Assembly: GCF_000964005.1 (NCBI RefSeq)
Contig: NZ_JXYP01000009.1
Coordinates: forward strand, 1 to 64,000
Direction of reading: 5' to 3'
Length of the DNA: 64,000 nt
Source: Williamsia herbipolensis
GTDB taxonomy: Bacteria > Actinomycetota > Actinomycetes > Mycobacteriales > Mycobacteriaceae
The position numbers were made by a program, and so were the translations under genes. The notes under the pieces were generated by a model, which saw nothing but the letters and a program-made list of their open reading frames with translations, was not told the DNA's origin and did no database searches. Below are positions 25,397 through 34,845 of the stretch, piece by piece (the first letter of the stretch is position 1; each line of letters begins with the position of its first letter).

Positions 25397-27132
25397 CGGG
25401 GGAAGAACTTCGATTAGATCCAGCTGGAGCGGCCAAGATTGTCAACGCCTGCGCGGTTCTTGGCGTTGCGTTCGACGATATGAGACTGCTTGCGCGGAAC
25501 CTAACCAGCGTCCGCGCAAGCGGTCTCTACGGCTCGGGATCCGGCGTAGACGGCAAGCTATCTCAGCTCGGCGAAGTGGCTGTCAATGCTCTGAATATGC
25601 TGCTTGAAGCCATCGAAAGCGCGGAAAAGGCTGCGCGCGGAGCGGGGCAAGCATTGATTAACCAGGATGACGCGAGCCAACGATCAATAGCCCGAGCGCT
25701 GGATGCGCCCGATGGCATTGATCCTATGGCCAAGGTGCAAACACCGGATGGGCCGCTGACGTCTGATTCAAAGCCAACAATTGCGAATCAGCCCACCACT
25801 CCTTCAAAACCTGCCACCGGGCCTGCGTCTGGCAACTTTCCGATGGGGTTGACGCCCGAGCCGATTACGAACTTCTCACTCGATCCGGCAATCGCCGCGT
25901 TAGGCCCCGCGGTACCTTCAGCCTTGACCACTTTGGCTCAGCAGTGGCTCCAACTTGCCAATGCGCTAAATGCCGCATTTTTCGATTTTGACCACCAGAT
26001 CTCGATTCTTGGTACCGATGTATTCTCGGGTGAGGCAGCGTCGAAAATGAAGGGTTCTCTCGACTTGTTCTCGAGCCGAGGCAAGCAGATTGCAACCGAA
26101 GCTCAAGCAAATTCGGCGTCAATCAATACATGGGCCGAGTCGGTGGGGCAGTCGCAGTCGCAGGTGCATATGCTTGAACAGAACCGCGCCACCGCGTTGG
26201 CGGCCGCGACTCCTGAGAACGGTCTCAATGTGCACGCGCTGTATGACGGGCTTTCGCAGTCACAGTTGAGTGCGACGTGGAATCCGCCGATCGGCAGCAT
26301 GAACGGGTCGATGGTGAATTTGTCCGACCCGACGAGTCCGGTGGTGGGGACGCCGTTGTATCTGCCGGGTATGGGACCCAAGGCTGCTTCGGGTGACGGC
26401 AGCGCTCTGGGTGGGTCGCAGTTTGTCGGAGGCGGTTCGAGTGGAGGCGGATCCGGCGGCGGAGGTGGAGGTGGTGGTGCCGCTGCGGCGGCAAGCCGTG
26501 GTGGCGCTTCGCAACTGCAGAGGGCGGGTAGCGGGACTGCTCCGTCTGCGGCGTCGGCCGCTGAGGGTGCGAAACCGGGTTCCGCGCCGTCGTCGGGTGC
26601 GGGGAATCCGGCGTCCGCCGCATCGCAGATGGGTAAGTCTGCTGAAGGCCTCACGCGTGGAGGGCTGGGCTCGCCGTCGACGCGGTCGTCGAGTGCTGAG
26701 GCGCTGAAGAGTGCGGCGGCCGCCGAGAAGGCAGCTGCAGAGAAGGCTGCGATGAAGGCCGCCAAAGCCGGTGGAGGCGGTGGCGGTGGTGGAGCCGGCG
26801 CGGGCGGGCTCGGCAAGGCCGGCGCCGGCGAGAGCGCGCTGAGTGCACGCGGTGCCAGTGCGATGTCCGCGGCCGAGAAGGCGATGGCTGCCGAACAGGC
26901 TGCGACGTCGAAGGCCGGGCCGGCCGGAACGTCGGCCGCCCCGATGGGTGGTCGTGGCGCGCAGGCCGGTGGCGAGGGCGACGGAAAGCACAAGACTGCG
27001 CGCTACCTGCGGTCTACGGAGAACGGCGAGGAGATCGTCGGCGAACTCGACGACGTCGCACCCACGGTCCTCGGGGGCCTCAACCTCGACACCTCCGACG
27101 ACAAGCCCGCCCCACCACGATCGTCGCGCTAG
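25393..27132 (+). CDS. WXG100/PPE-like putative type VII secretion substrate
   Basis: The 579-residue protein has an N-terminal helical region (about 1-110) and a Pro/Thr linker. A second helical bundle (about 150-290) has FSGEAA near residue 212 in the place of a WXG turn. Then come a conserved-looking segment (YDGLSQSQLSATWNPPIGS), a long Gly/Ala/Ser/Lys-rich region (about 340-530) and the tail ARYLRSTENGEEIVGELDDV followed by APTVLGG. Tails of this type occur on other actinobacterial ESX-linked proteins. No export motif YxxxD/E is obvious. Coupling to EspG and a lipoprotein supports secretion. DNA up to about 26,200 is AT-richer than the rest. Confidence 0.65.
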   Translation: MTGEELRLDPAGAAKIVNACAVLGVAFDDMRLLARNLTSVRASGLYGSGSGVDGKLSQLGEVAVNALNMLLEAIESAEKAARGAGQALINQDDASQRSIARALDAPDGIDPMAKVQTPDGPLTSDSKPTIANQPTTPSKPATGPASGNFPMGLTPEPITNFSLDPAIAALGPAVPSALTTLAQQWLQLANALNAAFFDFDHQISILGTDVFSGEAASKMKGSLDLFSSRGKQIATEAQANSASINTWAESVGQSQSQVHMLEQNRATALAAATPENGLNVHALYDGLSQSQLSATWNPPIGSMNGSMVNLSDPTSPVVGTPLYLPGMGPKAASGDGSALGGSQFVGGGSSGGGSGGGGGGGGAAAAASRGGASQLQRAGSGTAPSAASAAEGAKPGSAPSSGAGNPASAASQMGKSAEGLTRGGLGSPSTRSSSAEALKSAAAAEKAAAEKAAMKAAKAGGGGGGGGAGAGGLGKAGAGESALSARGASAMSAAEKAMAAEQAATSKAGPAGTSAAPMGGRGAQAGGEGDGKHKTARYLRSTENGEEIVGELDDVAPTVLGGLNLDTSDDKPAPPRSSR

Positions 27133-27143
27133 CGCATCAGCTT

Positions 27144-28115
<972 letters not shown>

Positions 28116-28151
28116 GTCCCCGTTGTACTCCGCTGCGCCCGAACGCGAAAC

Positions 28152-28181
28152 GGCGCCGCTCCCGGCTTCGGGGGCGGCGCC
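28152..28181 (-). terminator. GC-rich hairpin terminator
   Basis: GGCGCCGCTCCCG and CGGGGGCGGCGCC form a 13-base stem with one wobble pair and a 4-base GCTT loop. It lies 20 bases after the stop of the CsbD-like gene on the minus strand and 36 bases before the aldo/keto reductase start. A short T-run follows on the minus strand. Confidence 0.65.
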
Positions 28182-28201
28182 ATTCGTGGCGAACGACAGT
28201 G

Positions 28202-28834
28202 TCAGCGGCGCTTGAAGATGATCGCGGCGACGATGCCGGCGATCACGGCGAAGACACCGGCGAGCAGTGCCGGGTTCGTGGCGGCCTTCTCGACGTCGTT
28301 GCTGTCGATGCTGCGGATGTTCGACGCCACCTTGTCGGCGACCTCGTTGACCTTCTTCTCCGCGTTCTCGGCGACGTCCTTGGCCTGGGCCTTCGCGTCG
28401 GCCGCGGCGTCCTTGGCCTTGTCGGCGACCTCGGAGGCCTTCTCCTTGGCGTCGTCGGCGGCGCTCTCGGCCTTGGCCTTGGCGTCGGCCGCGATGTCCT
28501 TGGCCTCTTCCTTGGTGCCCTGGGCGGCATCCTTCACCTGACCGGCGACGTCCTTGGCCTGCGCCTTGGCGTCGGTAGCGGCGTCCTTGGTCTTGTCGGC
28601 GACCTCGGAGGCCTTGTCCTTCGCCTCATCGGCGACATCACCGGCGGCGTCGGCAGCCTTGTCCGCGGCCTCGGAGACCTTGCCGCCGGCCTGCTTGGCC
28701 TTCGCGCCCGCCTTGTCCGTGGTGCCCTCGGCCTTGAGGTCGTCGTTGTCGGTGGCGTCGCCGACGGCCTTCTTGGCCTCGCCGGCCACTTCCTGTGCCT
28801 TGTTCTGGGCCTTGTCGATGAAATCTGCAGCCAT
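28202..28834 (-). CDS. CsbD/LEA-like repeat protein with C-terminal membrane anchor
   Basis: The 210-residue protein starts with a CsbD-like segment ([20 protein letters not shown]). About ten 11-residue-like repeats of the kind A-K-D-A-A-x-D-A-K-x-x follow (about 45-165), typical of LEA and apolipoprotein-like amphipathic helices. It ends with one transmembrane helix ([18 protein letters not shown]) and KRR. Such proteins are linked to envelope or desiccation stress; a structural role at the membrane is inferred. AAAGGAG nine bases before ATG 28834 fixes the start. Confidence 0.8.
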   Translation of the reverse strand: MAADFIDKAQNKAQEVAGEAKKAVGDATDNDDLKAEGTTDKAGAKAKQAGGKVSEAADKAADAAGDVADEAKDKASEVADKTKDAATDAKAQAKDVAGQVKDAAQGTKEEAKDIAADAKAKAESAADDAKEKASEVADKAKDAAADAKAQAKDVAENAEKKVNEVADKVASNIRSIDSNDVEKAATNPALLAGVFAVIAGIVAAIIFKRR

Positions 28835-28928
28835 GGGAATCCACTCCTTTGTGATCACCGGGCCCGCTGGGTTTCGAGCCGCTCTCGTAGTACTTGTCTG
28901 TTGAGTCGTAACGGACAGCCGATGTGCA

Positions 28929-28968
28929 CGAACTCCTCACCGTGATACGTATCACGGTGAGGAGTTCG
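28929..28968. repeat. 40-base perfect palindrome
   Basis: CGAACTCCTCACCGTGATAC is followed directly by its exact reverse complement, giving a 40-base palindrome with no loop. It lies between htdX (stop at 29022, minus strand) and the CsbD-like gene (start 28834). As RNA it would form a strong hairpin and could end the fabG4-htdX transcript. As DNA it could bind a dimeric regulator of the CsbD-like gene. A further GGGGAGTTCGGCC stretch nearby repeats part of its right end. Confidence 0.75.
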
Positions 28969-29021
28969 GCCCGCTCACTGCGTTCCCGGCGCCGGGTGGG
29001 GAGTTCGGCCAGAGAAGAGGC

Positions 29022-29900
29022 TCAGCCTCGCAGGGTGCCCGTGAGGTGCGGGTAGCCCTTGCTGCGGTTGAGGACGGACACGTCCCAGCCGCCCTCGGTC
29101 GTGTCGACGTAGCCGTTGACCTTCGCCGGGAGCAGGATCGGCTTGCCGAACTTCGCCTCGTAGGTCACCTCGTCGGGGAGGTAGGCCTCCACGTTGGCGA
29201 GCACGGCGGCCGCGGTCCACATGCCGTGGGCGATGGCCCGCGGGAACCCGAACGCCTTCGCGGTCAGGTTCGCCATGTGGATCGGGTTGCGGTCACCGCT
29301 CGCCGCGGCGTACGAGCGGATGCGCCCGAGATCCACGGCCAGCGTCACGTCGGGCGCCGGGGGACGGTGGTCCTTCGGCGGCGTCGACTTCGGTCCGCCC
29401 GACAGCGACGTGCGCTGCTGCTTGAGCAAGGTCGAGGTCTGCTCAGTGACCAGCTCGCTGCCGACGCTGATGCGGCTCACGATGTCGACGAGCATGCCCT
29501 TGCGGTGCTCACGGAGATTCTCGGCGTGCGTGGCGATGCTCAACGGCTCACCCAGCGCGATCCGGCGAACGCGTCGGATGCGGTTCTCGAGGTGCACCGA
29601 TCCGACGGCGCCGAACGGGAACGCCGGGGCGACCATCGTCTGCATCATCAGCGGGAACTGTGCGACGAACGGGTAGGTGAGCGGGAGGTGCTCACCGAAC
29701 TGCTGCCCGGTCGCGGCGCAATACTGACGCACCTTCTCGGCATCGGTCTTGAGCGCCGACACCGTGTAGACGGTGTCGGGCAGGGTGGCGTCGGGACGAA
29801 TCGAACCGCCCTTGCCGATACCGGGCAGCATGCCCAGCACCGCGCTGCGGTAGACGTCGGCGGTCGCCGGGAGCGACTTCAGTGCAACGGTGTTGGCCAT
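29022..29900 (-). CDS. htdX: MaoC-like (R)-3-hydroxyacyl dehydratase HtdX
   Basis: The 292-residue double-hotdog protein matches M. tuberculosis Rv0241c. The hydratase-2 motif is clear in the C-terminal half: SYAAASGDRNPIHMANLTAK followed by FGFPRAIAHGM, with the catalytic Asp and His. It hydrates or dehydrates (R)-3-hydroxyacyl chains, linking beta-oxidation-type and fatty-acid-synthesis chemistry. It begins one base after the fabG4 stop, so the two are co-translated and probably work in sequence on the same acyl thioesters. Confidence 0.92.
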   Translation of the reverse strand: MANTVALKSLPATADVYRSAVLGMLPGIGKGGSIRPDATLPDTVYTVSALKTDAEKVRQYCAATGQQFGEHLPLTYPFVAQFPLMMQTMVAPAFPFGAVGSVHLENRIRRVRRIALGEPLSIATHAENLREHRKGMLVDIVSRISVGSELVTEQTSTLLKQQRTSLSGGPKSTPPKDHRPPAPDVTLAVDLGRIRSYAAASGDRNPIHMANLTAKAFGFPRAIAHGMWTAAAVLANVEAYLPDEVTYEAKFGKPILLPAKVNGYVDTTEGGWDVSVLNRSKGYPHLTGTLRG

Positions 29901-29901
29901 G

Positions 29902-31257
29902 TCAGGCGCCCAGCAGAGCCTGGCCGCACACGCGGACCACGTTGCCGGTGACAGCGGACGACGCCGGGTTGGCGAAGTAGGCGACGGTCTCGGCGACGTC
30001 GACGGTCTGACCGCCCTGCTGTAGCGAGCTCATGAGACGACCGGCCTCACGGGTGGCCAGCGGGATCGCGGCGGTCATGGCGGTCTCGATGAATCCGGGC
30101 GCCACCGCGTTGATGGTGATGCCCTTCTCGGCGAGGACCGGCGCGTAGGCGTCGACGAGGCCGACGACACCGGCCTTCGAGGTGCCGTAGTTGGTCTGGC
30201 CGCGGTTGCCCGCGATACCGGCGATCGACGAGACGTCGATGACGGCACCGCCGGACTTCAGCGCGTCGGCGGCGACGAGGTCGTCGACAAGCTTCTGCGG
30301 TGCGATGAGGTTGACGGCGATGACCGAATCCCAGCGTCCCGCATCCATGTTCGCGAGCAGCTTGTCGCGGGTGATGCCGGCGTTGTTGACGATGATGTCG
30401 AGGCCGCCGTGGCGCTCCTTGACGTGCTCGGCCAGCTTGGTGCCGGCGTCATCGGCGGTGACGTCGATGGGGAACGCGGTGCCGTTGACCTTGTTGGCGG
30501 TCTTCGACAGCGCCTCACCGGCGGCCGGGATGTCGGCCACGATGACGTGCGCGCCATCACGGGCGAGGACCTCGGCGATGGTGGCGCCGATGCCGCGCGC
30601 GGCGCCGGTCACGACCGCGACCTTGCCCTCGAGCGGCTTGTCCCAGTTCGCGGGGGCGGTGGCCTCGTCGGTGCCGACGCGGATCACCTGGGCGTCGACG
30701 AAGGTGGACTTCGCCGACAGGATGAAGCGCAGCGTCGACTCGAGACCCGACAGGCCGGTCGAGGCGCCGGGCGCGACGTAGACGAGCTGCGCGGTCGACC
30801 CCTTGAGGAGCTCCTTGCCGAGCGAACGCGTGAAGCCCTCGAGCGCGCGCTGGGCGACCCGCTCGTTGGGATCGGTGATCAGCTCCGGGGTGGTGCCGAT
30901 GACGATGAACCGCGCGCAGGGCGTCACCGAGCGCATCACGGGGTTGAAGAACTCGTAGATCTCCTTGAGGTCCTTCGGCGAGGTGATGCCTGTCGCGTCG
31001 AGGACCACGCCACCGAACTTGTCGGCCGACTTGCCGGTGGTGTTGTTGCTGATGACCTCGTAGTCGGGCGTCGAGAGCATCTCGCGCAGGGGCTCGATCA
31101 GACGTCCCGAACCACCGAGCAGCACCGGACCGGTGAGCGCCGGGTCCGACGGCTTGTAGCGACGCAGCGGCGGCGGGACCGGCAGACCGGCCTGCTTGGC
31201 GAGGAACGCGCCGGGAAGAGAGTGAACGAACTGCGAGTACAGGCCGGTGTTTGCCAC
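29902..31257 (-). CDS. fabG4: High-molecular-weight ketoacyl reductase FabG4
   Basis: The 451-residue protein has the length and two-domain plan of FabG4 (Rv0242c). A flavodoxin-like N-terminal domain is followed by a C-terminal ketoacyl reductase with TGAARGIGA (about residue 220), [11 protein letters not shown] and the catalytic YGTSKAG. It reduces 3-oxoacyl-CoA/ACP using NADH in that family. GTG 31257, preceded by AAGGAG, starts the conserved [14 protein letters not shown] block. It is divergent to fadA2, sharing the TTAC-N6-GTAA operator region, and coupled to htdX. Confidence 0.93.
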   Translation of the reverse strand: MANTGLYSQFVHSLPGAFLAKQAGLPVPPPLRRYKPSDPALTGPVLLGGSGRLIEPLREMLSTPDYEVISNNTTGKSADKFGGVVLDATGITSPKDLKEIYEFFNPVMRSVTPCARFIVIGTTPELITDPNERVAQRALEGFTRSLGKELLKGSTAQLVYVAPGASTGLSGLESTLRFILSAKSTFVDAQVIRVGTDEATAPANWDKPLEGKVAVVTGAARGIGATIAEVLARDGAHVIVADIPAAGEALSKTANKVNGTAFPIDVTADDAGTKLAEHVKERHGGLDIIVNNAGITRDKLLANMDAGRWDSVIAVNLIAPQKLVDDLVAADALKSGGAVIDVSSIAGIAGNRGQTNYGTSKAGVVGLVDAYAPVLAEKGITINAVAPGFIETAMTAAIPLATREAGRLMSSLQQGGQTVDVAETVAYFANPASSAVTGNVVRVCGQALLGA

Positions 31258-31337
31258 GTCATGACTCCTTGTTGGTTTGGTTTTCCCCACCCCACCCTGC
31301 GTGTGCGCATTGGCACCCGGCGGGGTTCGACAAGTAA

Positions 31338-31353
31338 CTTACTCGCGAGTAAG
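31338..31353. promoter_or_regulatory. Operator CTTACTCGCGAGTAAG in fabG4/fadA2 intergenic region
   Basis: A perfect 16-base palindrome containing the TTAC-N6-GTAA core lies between the divergent starts of fabG4 (31257) and fadA2 (31395). With the three bases to its left it also contains TAACTTAC, the full half-site of the tetR operator at 15884. A TATAGC -10-like box (31361-31366) lies 17 bases right of CTTACT (31338-31343), so the site would cover the -35 region of fadA2. Confidence 0.7.
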
Positions 31354-31394
31354 AATACGCTATAGCTTCCAACCGACACCCGGGGAGATCCGCA

Positions 31395-32711
31395 GTGGCA
31401 ACAGCAGCAAAATCCAAGACCAGCGCCGCCAAGGCGAAGACCGTGCGGCCCGTCGCGATCGTCGGCGGCAACCGCATCCCGTTCGCGCGGCAGAACAAGG
31501 CCTACGCCAAGGCCAGCAACCAGGACATGTTCACCGCGGCCCTCGACGGCCTGGTCAGCCGGTTCAGCCTGCAGGGTGAGCGCCTCGGTCTCGTCGCCGG
31601 CGGTGCCGTTCTCAAGCACTCGCGCGACTTCAACCTGATCCGCGAGTCGGTGCTCGGCTCCTCGCTGTCGCCCTACACCCCGGCCATCGACGTCCAGCAC
31701 GCCTGCGGCACCGGTCTCTCCGCGGTGTCCCTGGTCGCCGACGGCATCGCGACCGGCAAGTTCGACGCCGGCATCGGCGGCGGCGTCGACACCACCTCCG
31801 ACGCCCCCATCGCCGTGTCCGAGCCGCTGCGCCAGGCCCTGCTGGAGGTGAACCGCGCCAAGAGCACTGCCGACCGCGTGAAGGGTGTGCTCGCGCTGCT
31901 GCCCAAGCTCGGCATCACGATCCCCCAGAACGGTGAGCCGCGTACCGGCATGTCGATGGGCGAGCACGCCGCCATCACCGCCAAGGAGTTCGGCATCAAG
32001 CGCGCCGATCAGGATGCGCTGGCCGCCGCGAGCCACCAGAACATGGCCAAGGCCTACGACGAGGGCTTCTTCGACGACCTCATCACGCCCTTCCTCGGTC
32101 TGACCCGCGACGAGAACCTCCGCGCCGACAGCACCGTGGAGAAGCTCGCGAAGCTCAAGCCGGTCTTCGGTGTCGGCCTCGGCGACGCGACCATGACCGC
32201 GGGCAACTCGACCCCGCTCACCGACGGCGCCTCGGCCGTCCTGCTCGCCTCCGACGACTGGGCCGCGGACAAGAAGCTCCCCGTCCTCGCGCACCTCGTC
32301 GACGTCGAGACCGCCGCGGTCGACTACGTCAACGGCCCCGACGGCTTGCTGATGGCCCCGACCTACGCCATCCCGCGTCTGCTCGAGCGCAACGGCCTCA
32401 CCCTGCAGGACTTCGACTTCTACGAGATCCACGAGGCGTTCGCCTCGGTCGTGCTCTGCACCCTCGCGGCGCTCGAGTCCGACGAGTACTGCAAGGGCCG
32501 GCTCGGACTCGACGCCGCCCTGGGCTCGATCGACCGCAGCAAGCTCAACGTGAAGGGTTCCTCGCTCGCCGCGGGCCACCCCTTCGCCGCGACCGGCGGC
32601 CGCATCGTCGCCCACACCGCGAAGATGCTCCACGCCAACGGCGGCGGCCGCGCACTCATCTCGATCTGCGCCGCCGGCGGTCAGGGCGTCACCGCGATCG
32701 TCGAGGCCTGA
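31395..32711 (+). CDS. fadA2: Acetyl-CoA acyltransferase FadA2 (thiolase)
   Basis: The 438-residue thiolase matches Rv0243 in length and context. The nucleophile Cys104 lies in QHACGTGLSA, the active-site His in GHPFAATGGR and the second Cys in ISICAAGGQG. It cleaves 3-oxoacyl-CoA in beta-oxidation, or condenses in reverse. Translation starts at GTG 31395 with GGGGAGA upstream. The divergent fabG4-htdX pair and the shared operator suggest one fatty-acid regulon. A strong hairpin with T8 follows the stop. Confidence 0.94.
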   Translation: MATAAKSKTSAAKAKTVRPVAIVGGNRIPFARQNKAYAKASNQDMFTAALDGLVSRFSLQGERLGLVAGGAVLKHSRDFNLIRESVLGSSLSPYTPAIDVQHACGTGLSAVSLVADGIATGKFDAGIGGGVDTTSDAPIAVSEPLRQALLEVNRAKSTADRVKGVLALLPKLGITIPQNGEPRTGMSMGEHAAITAKEFGIKRADQDALAAASHQNMAKAYDEGFFDDLITPFLGLTRDENLRADSTVEKLAKLKPVFGVGLGDATMTAGNSTPLTDGASAVLLASDDWAADKKLPVLAHLVDVETAAVDYVNGPDGLLMAPTYAIPRLLERNGLTLQDFDFYEIHEAFASVVLCTLAALESDEYCKGRLGLDAALGSIDRSKLNVKGSSLAAGHPFAATGGRIVAHTAKMLHANGGGRALISICAAGGQGVTAIVEA

Positions 32712-32805
32712 TCGTCCCGCACGAATAATCGCAGGTCACCGGGCCGGGAAAAATTCTTTTCGGTTTGTGTAACGCCCGGCCCGGTGCCCTCGATATCCCA
32801 CATAG

Positions 32806-32858
32806 CTTCGGCTGAGCTGCCAGACCCCCGACCCGGCAGCTCGGCCGAAGTTTTTTTT
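32806..32858 (+). terminator. Rho-independent terminator of fadA2
   Basis: CTTCGGCTGAGCTGCC and GGCAGCTCGGCCGAAG form a 16-base stem with one wobble pair and a 13-base loop, followed directly by eight T residues (32851-32858). This is the clearest intrinsic terminator in the window. It separates fadA2 from the iron-uptake operon. Confidence 0.9.
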
Positions 32859-32882
32859 GTGCCCCGTGGCGCCGAAACGGAC

Positions 32883-32901
32883 TTAGGTTAGCCTTACAGT
32901 C
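32883..32901 (+). promoter_or_regulatory. IdeR/DtxR iron box before siderophore operon
   Basis: TTAGGTTAGCCTTACAGTC agrees with the 19-base IdeR consensus TTAGGTTAGSCTAACCTAA at 14 positions, with a perfect left half. It abuts the ATG of the siderophore-interacting protein at 32902, so the transcript is probably leaderless. Iron-loaded IdeR would shut off the operon. Confidence 0.82.
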
Positions 32902-33780
32902 ATGGGAACAGTGTTCGGCGCGGTCGTCGCCATCTCCGACCCCGCCCCGCGTATCCGTCGCCTCGTGTTCGACGTGCCGTTGCTCGCCGATCTCGGACTG
33001 CCCGGCGACGGCGACGACGCGGTCGGGATCTACTTCCCCGAACCCGGGAAGGCCGCACCGCCGGCGATGGAGTGCCGCGACGGCGTCTGGGCCTACTTCG
33101 ATCCCGACACCGCCCCGCACGGCCGCAACTACTCGATCCGCACCGCCGGTCCCGGGCCACGCCAGATCACCGTCGACGTCGTGCTCCACGAGCGGGGGAT
33201 CGCCAGCGACTTCGCCCGGTCGGCGTCGATCGGCGACCAGGTCGTCCTTGCCCACGCCCGCAGCTGGTACCACCCCGACCCCGCCGCGCAGTGGCAGCTT
33301 CTCGTCGCCGACCTGTCCGGTCTGCCCGCCCTCGCGCGGATCATCGAGGAGTGGCCCGGTGACACTCCGGGGATCGCGATCGTCGAGGTCGCCGACGAGG
33401 CCGACCTGGCCTACCTGCCGTCGCATCCCGACGTCACCCTCATCACCTCGGTCGGCACCGGCAACGGCTACGCCGCCGGCGCGCTGGCCGACCGCATCCG
33501 CTCCCTCGAGCACCCTGCGGGACGCGGCTACTGCTGGTTCGCCGCCGAGGCATCGGAATCGCGCGCGGTACGCAAACACCTGCGCCGCGACCACCACTGG
33601 GCGCGCGAGCAGTACGACATCATCGGCTACTGGCGGTTCGACTCCGAGACCTGGGACAAGAAGTTCGAGTCGATGAGCGACGAACTGGTCGCGGTGTACT
33701 CGCAGGCACTCGCCGACGGCAAGGGCGACAAGATCGCCTCCGAGGAGTTCGATCTCGCGCTCGAACGCGTCGGCCTCTAG
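32902..33780 (+). CDS. Siderophore-interacting FAD/NAD(P)H ferric reductase (SIP)
   Basis: The 292-residue flavoprotein has an N-terminal FAD-binding barrel with RNYSIRT, the FAD-contacting R-x-Y-S motif, at about residues 75-81. The C-terminal nicotinamide-binding SIP domain has CWFAAEASESRAVRKHLR and YDIIGYWRFD, typical of the family. It reduces Fe3+ in imported siderophores in the cytoplasm to release iron. It is first in an apparent six-gene operon under an IdeR box. In mycobacteria an equivalent domain is fused to IrtA; here it is a separate protein. Confidence 0.92.
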   Translation: MGTVFGAVVAISDPAPRIRRLVFDVPLLADLGLPGDGDDAVGIYFPEPGKAAPPAMECRDGVWAYFDPDTAPHGRNYSIRTAGPGPRQITVDVVLHERGIASDFARSASIGDQVVLAHARSWYHPDPAAQWQLLVADLSGLPALARIIEEWPGDTPGIAIVEVADEADLAYLPSHPDVTLITSVGTGNGYAAGALADRIRSLEHPAGRGYCWFAAEASESRAVRKHLRRDHHWAREQYDIIGYWRFDSETWDKKFESMSDELVAVYSQALADGKGDKIASEEFDLALERVGL

Positions 33781-33786
33781 CCCCGC

Positions 33787-34845
33787 GTGGTCGCCACGTT
33801 CGACCCTCCCGATCTGACCGCCGAGGGGGTCGCGCCGCCGGACGCCGCCCTGACCCGCAGGCGCTGGATCGGTCTCCTCGTCGTCGTCGCGAGCCTGGTC
33901 GTGATGGTCATCGCCAGCCTCGCGATCGGCACCCAGTGGGTCGGTTTGGGGACCGTCTGGCGGTCGGTGGTCGACTACACCGACACCGGCGACGAATGGA
34001 TCGTGCACGACCTGCGCATCCCCCGAACGGTGCTGGGCATCGTGGTGGGTCTCTGCCTCGGACTGTGCGGCGCGCTCATCCAGGGGATCACCCGCAACCC
34101 GCTGGCCGACACCCAGATCCTCGGGATCAATTCCGGCGCAGGTCTGTTCGTCGTCTCGGCCATCGCATTCGGCGGTCTCACCTCGCTGATGTCCTACATC
34201 TGGTTCGCGTTTCTCGGAGCCCTGGTGGCCATGGTGTTCGTGTTCCTCGTCGGTATGACCGGCCGCACCGACGCCACGCCGGTGCGCGTCCTGCTCGCCG
34301 GTGTCGCGATCGGTGCGGTGATGGACGGGATCGGCTACACCATCCGCCTCCGCAACCCGCGCGCGTTCGACAAGCTCCGCTTCTGGGACGCCGGCGCGTT
34401 CGACGGCCGACCGCTGTCCGTGGTGTGGGCGATCCTGCCGTTCGTCGTCGTCGGGGTGCTGCTGGCGATCCATGTCAGTCGTTCGCTGAACGCGGTCGCC
34501 CTCGGTGACGACCTTGCGGCGGCCATGGGCGGCAACGTGATCCGCACCCGCGTGCTCGGGCTCGTCGCGGTGACCCTGCTCGCCGGGTCGGCCACCGCCG
34601 CCGCCGGCCCGATCGGCTTCGTGGGACTGATGGTCCCGCACGCGGTGCGCTGGTTCACCGGTCCCGACTGGCGGTGGATCTGCGCGTACTGCATCGTCGC
34701 GGCCCCGTCGTTGATGCTGGCCGCCGACATCGTCGGCCGCGTCGTCGTCGCGCCGGGTGAACTCCCGGTCGGGATCGTCACCGCGTTTCTCGGCGCGCCG
34801 GTGCTGATCTGGCTCATCCGTCGATCGAACGCGACCGGCCTGTGA
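33787..34845 (+). CDS. FecCD-family siderophore ABC permease
   Basis: The 352-residue permease has about nine to ten membrane helices and the family phrases RIPRTVLGIVVGLCLGLCGA, IQGITRNPLADTQILGINSG, AAAGPIGFVGLMVPHAVRW and APGELPVGIVTAFLGAPVLI. It forms half of the BtuCD-like channel for ferric siderophore import. Translation starts at GTG 33787, six bases after the SIP stop. Its stop overlaps the next gene by GTGA. Confidence 0.93.
   Translation: MVATFDPPDLTAEGVAPPDAALTRRRWIGLLVVVASLVVMVIASLAIGTQWVGLGTVWRSVVDYTDTGDEWIVHDLRIPRTVLGIVVGLCLGLCGALIQGITRNPLADTQILGINSGAGLFVVSAIAFGGLTSLMSYIWFAFLGALVAMVFVFLVGMTGRTDATPVRVLLAGVAIGAVMDGIGYTIRLRNPRAFDKLRFWDAGAFDGRPLSVVWAILPFVVVGVLLAIHVSRSLNAVALGDDLAAAMGGNVIRTRVLGLVAVTLLAGSATAAAGPIGFVGLMVPHAVRWFTGPDWRWICAYCIVAAPSLMLAADIVGRVVVAPGELPVGIVTAFLGAPVLIWLIRRSNATGL

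Noticed and set aside
26393-27000. Gly/Ala-rich repeats of the type VII substrate as a CRISPR or tandem-repeat array
   Set aside because: The repetition is low-complexity coding sequence without fixed unit length or spacers.
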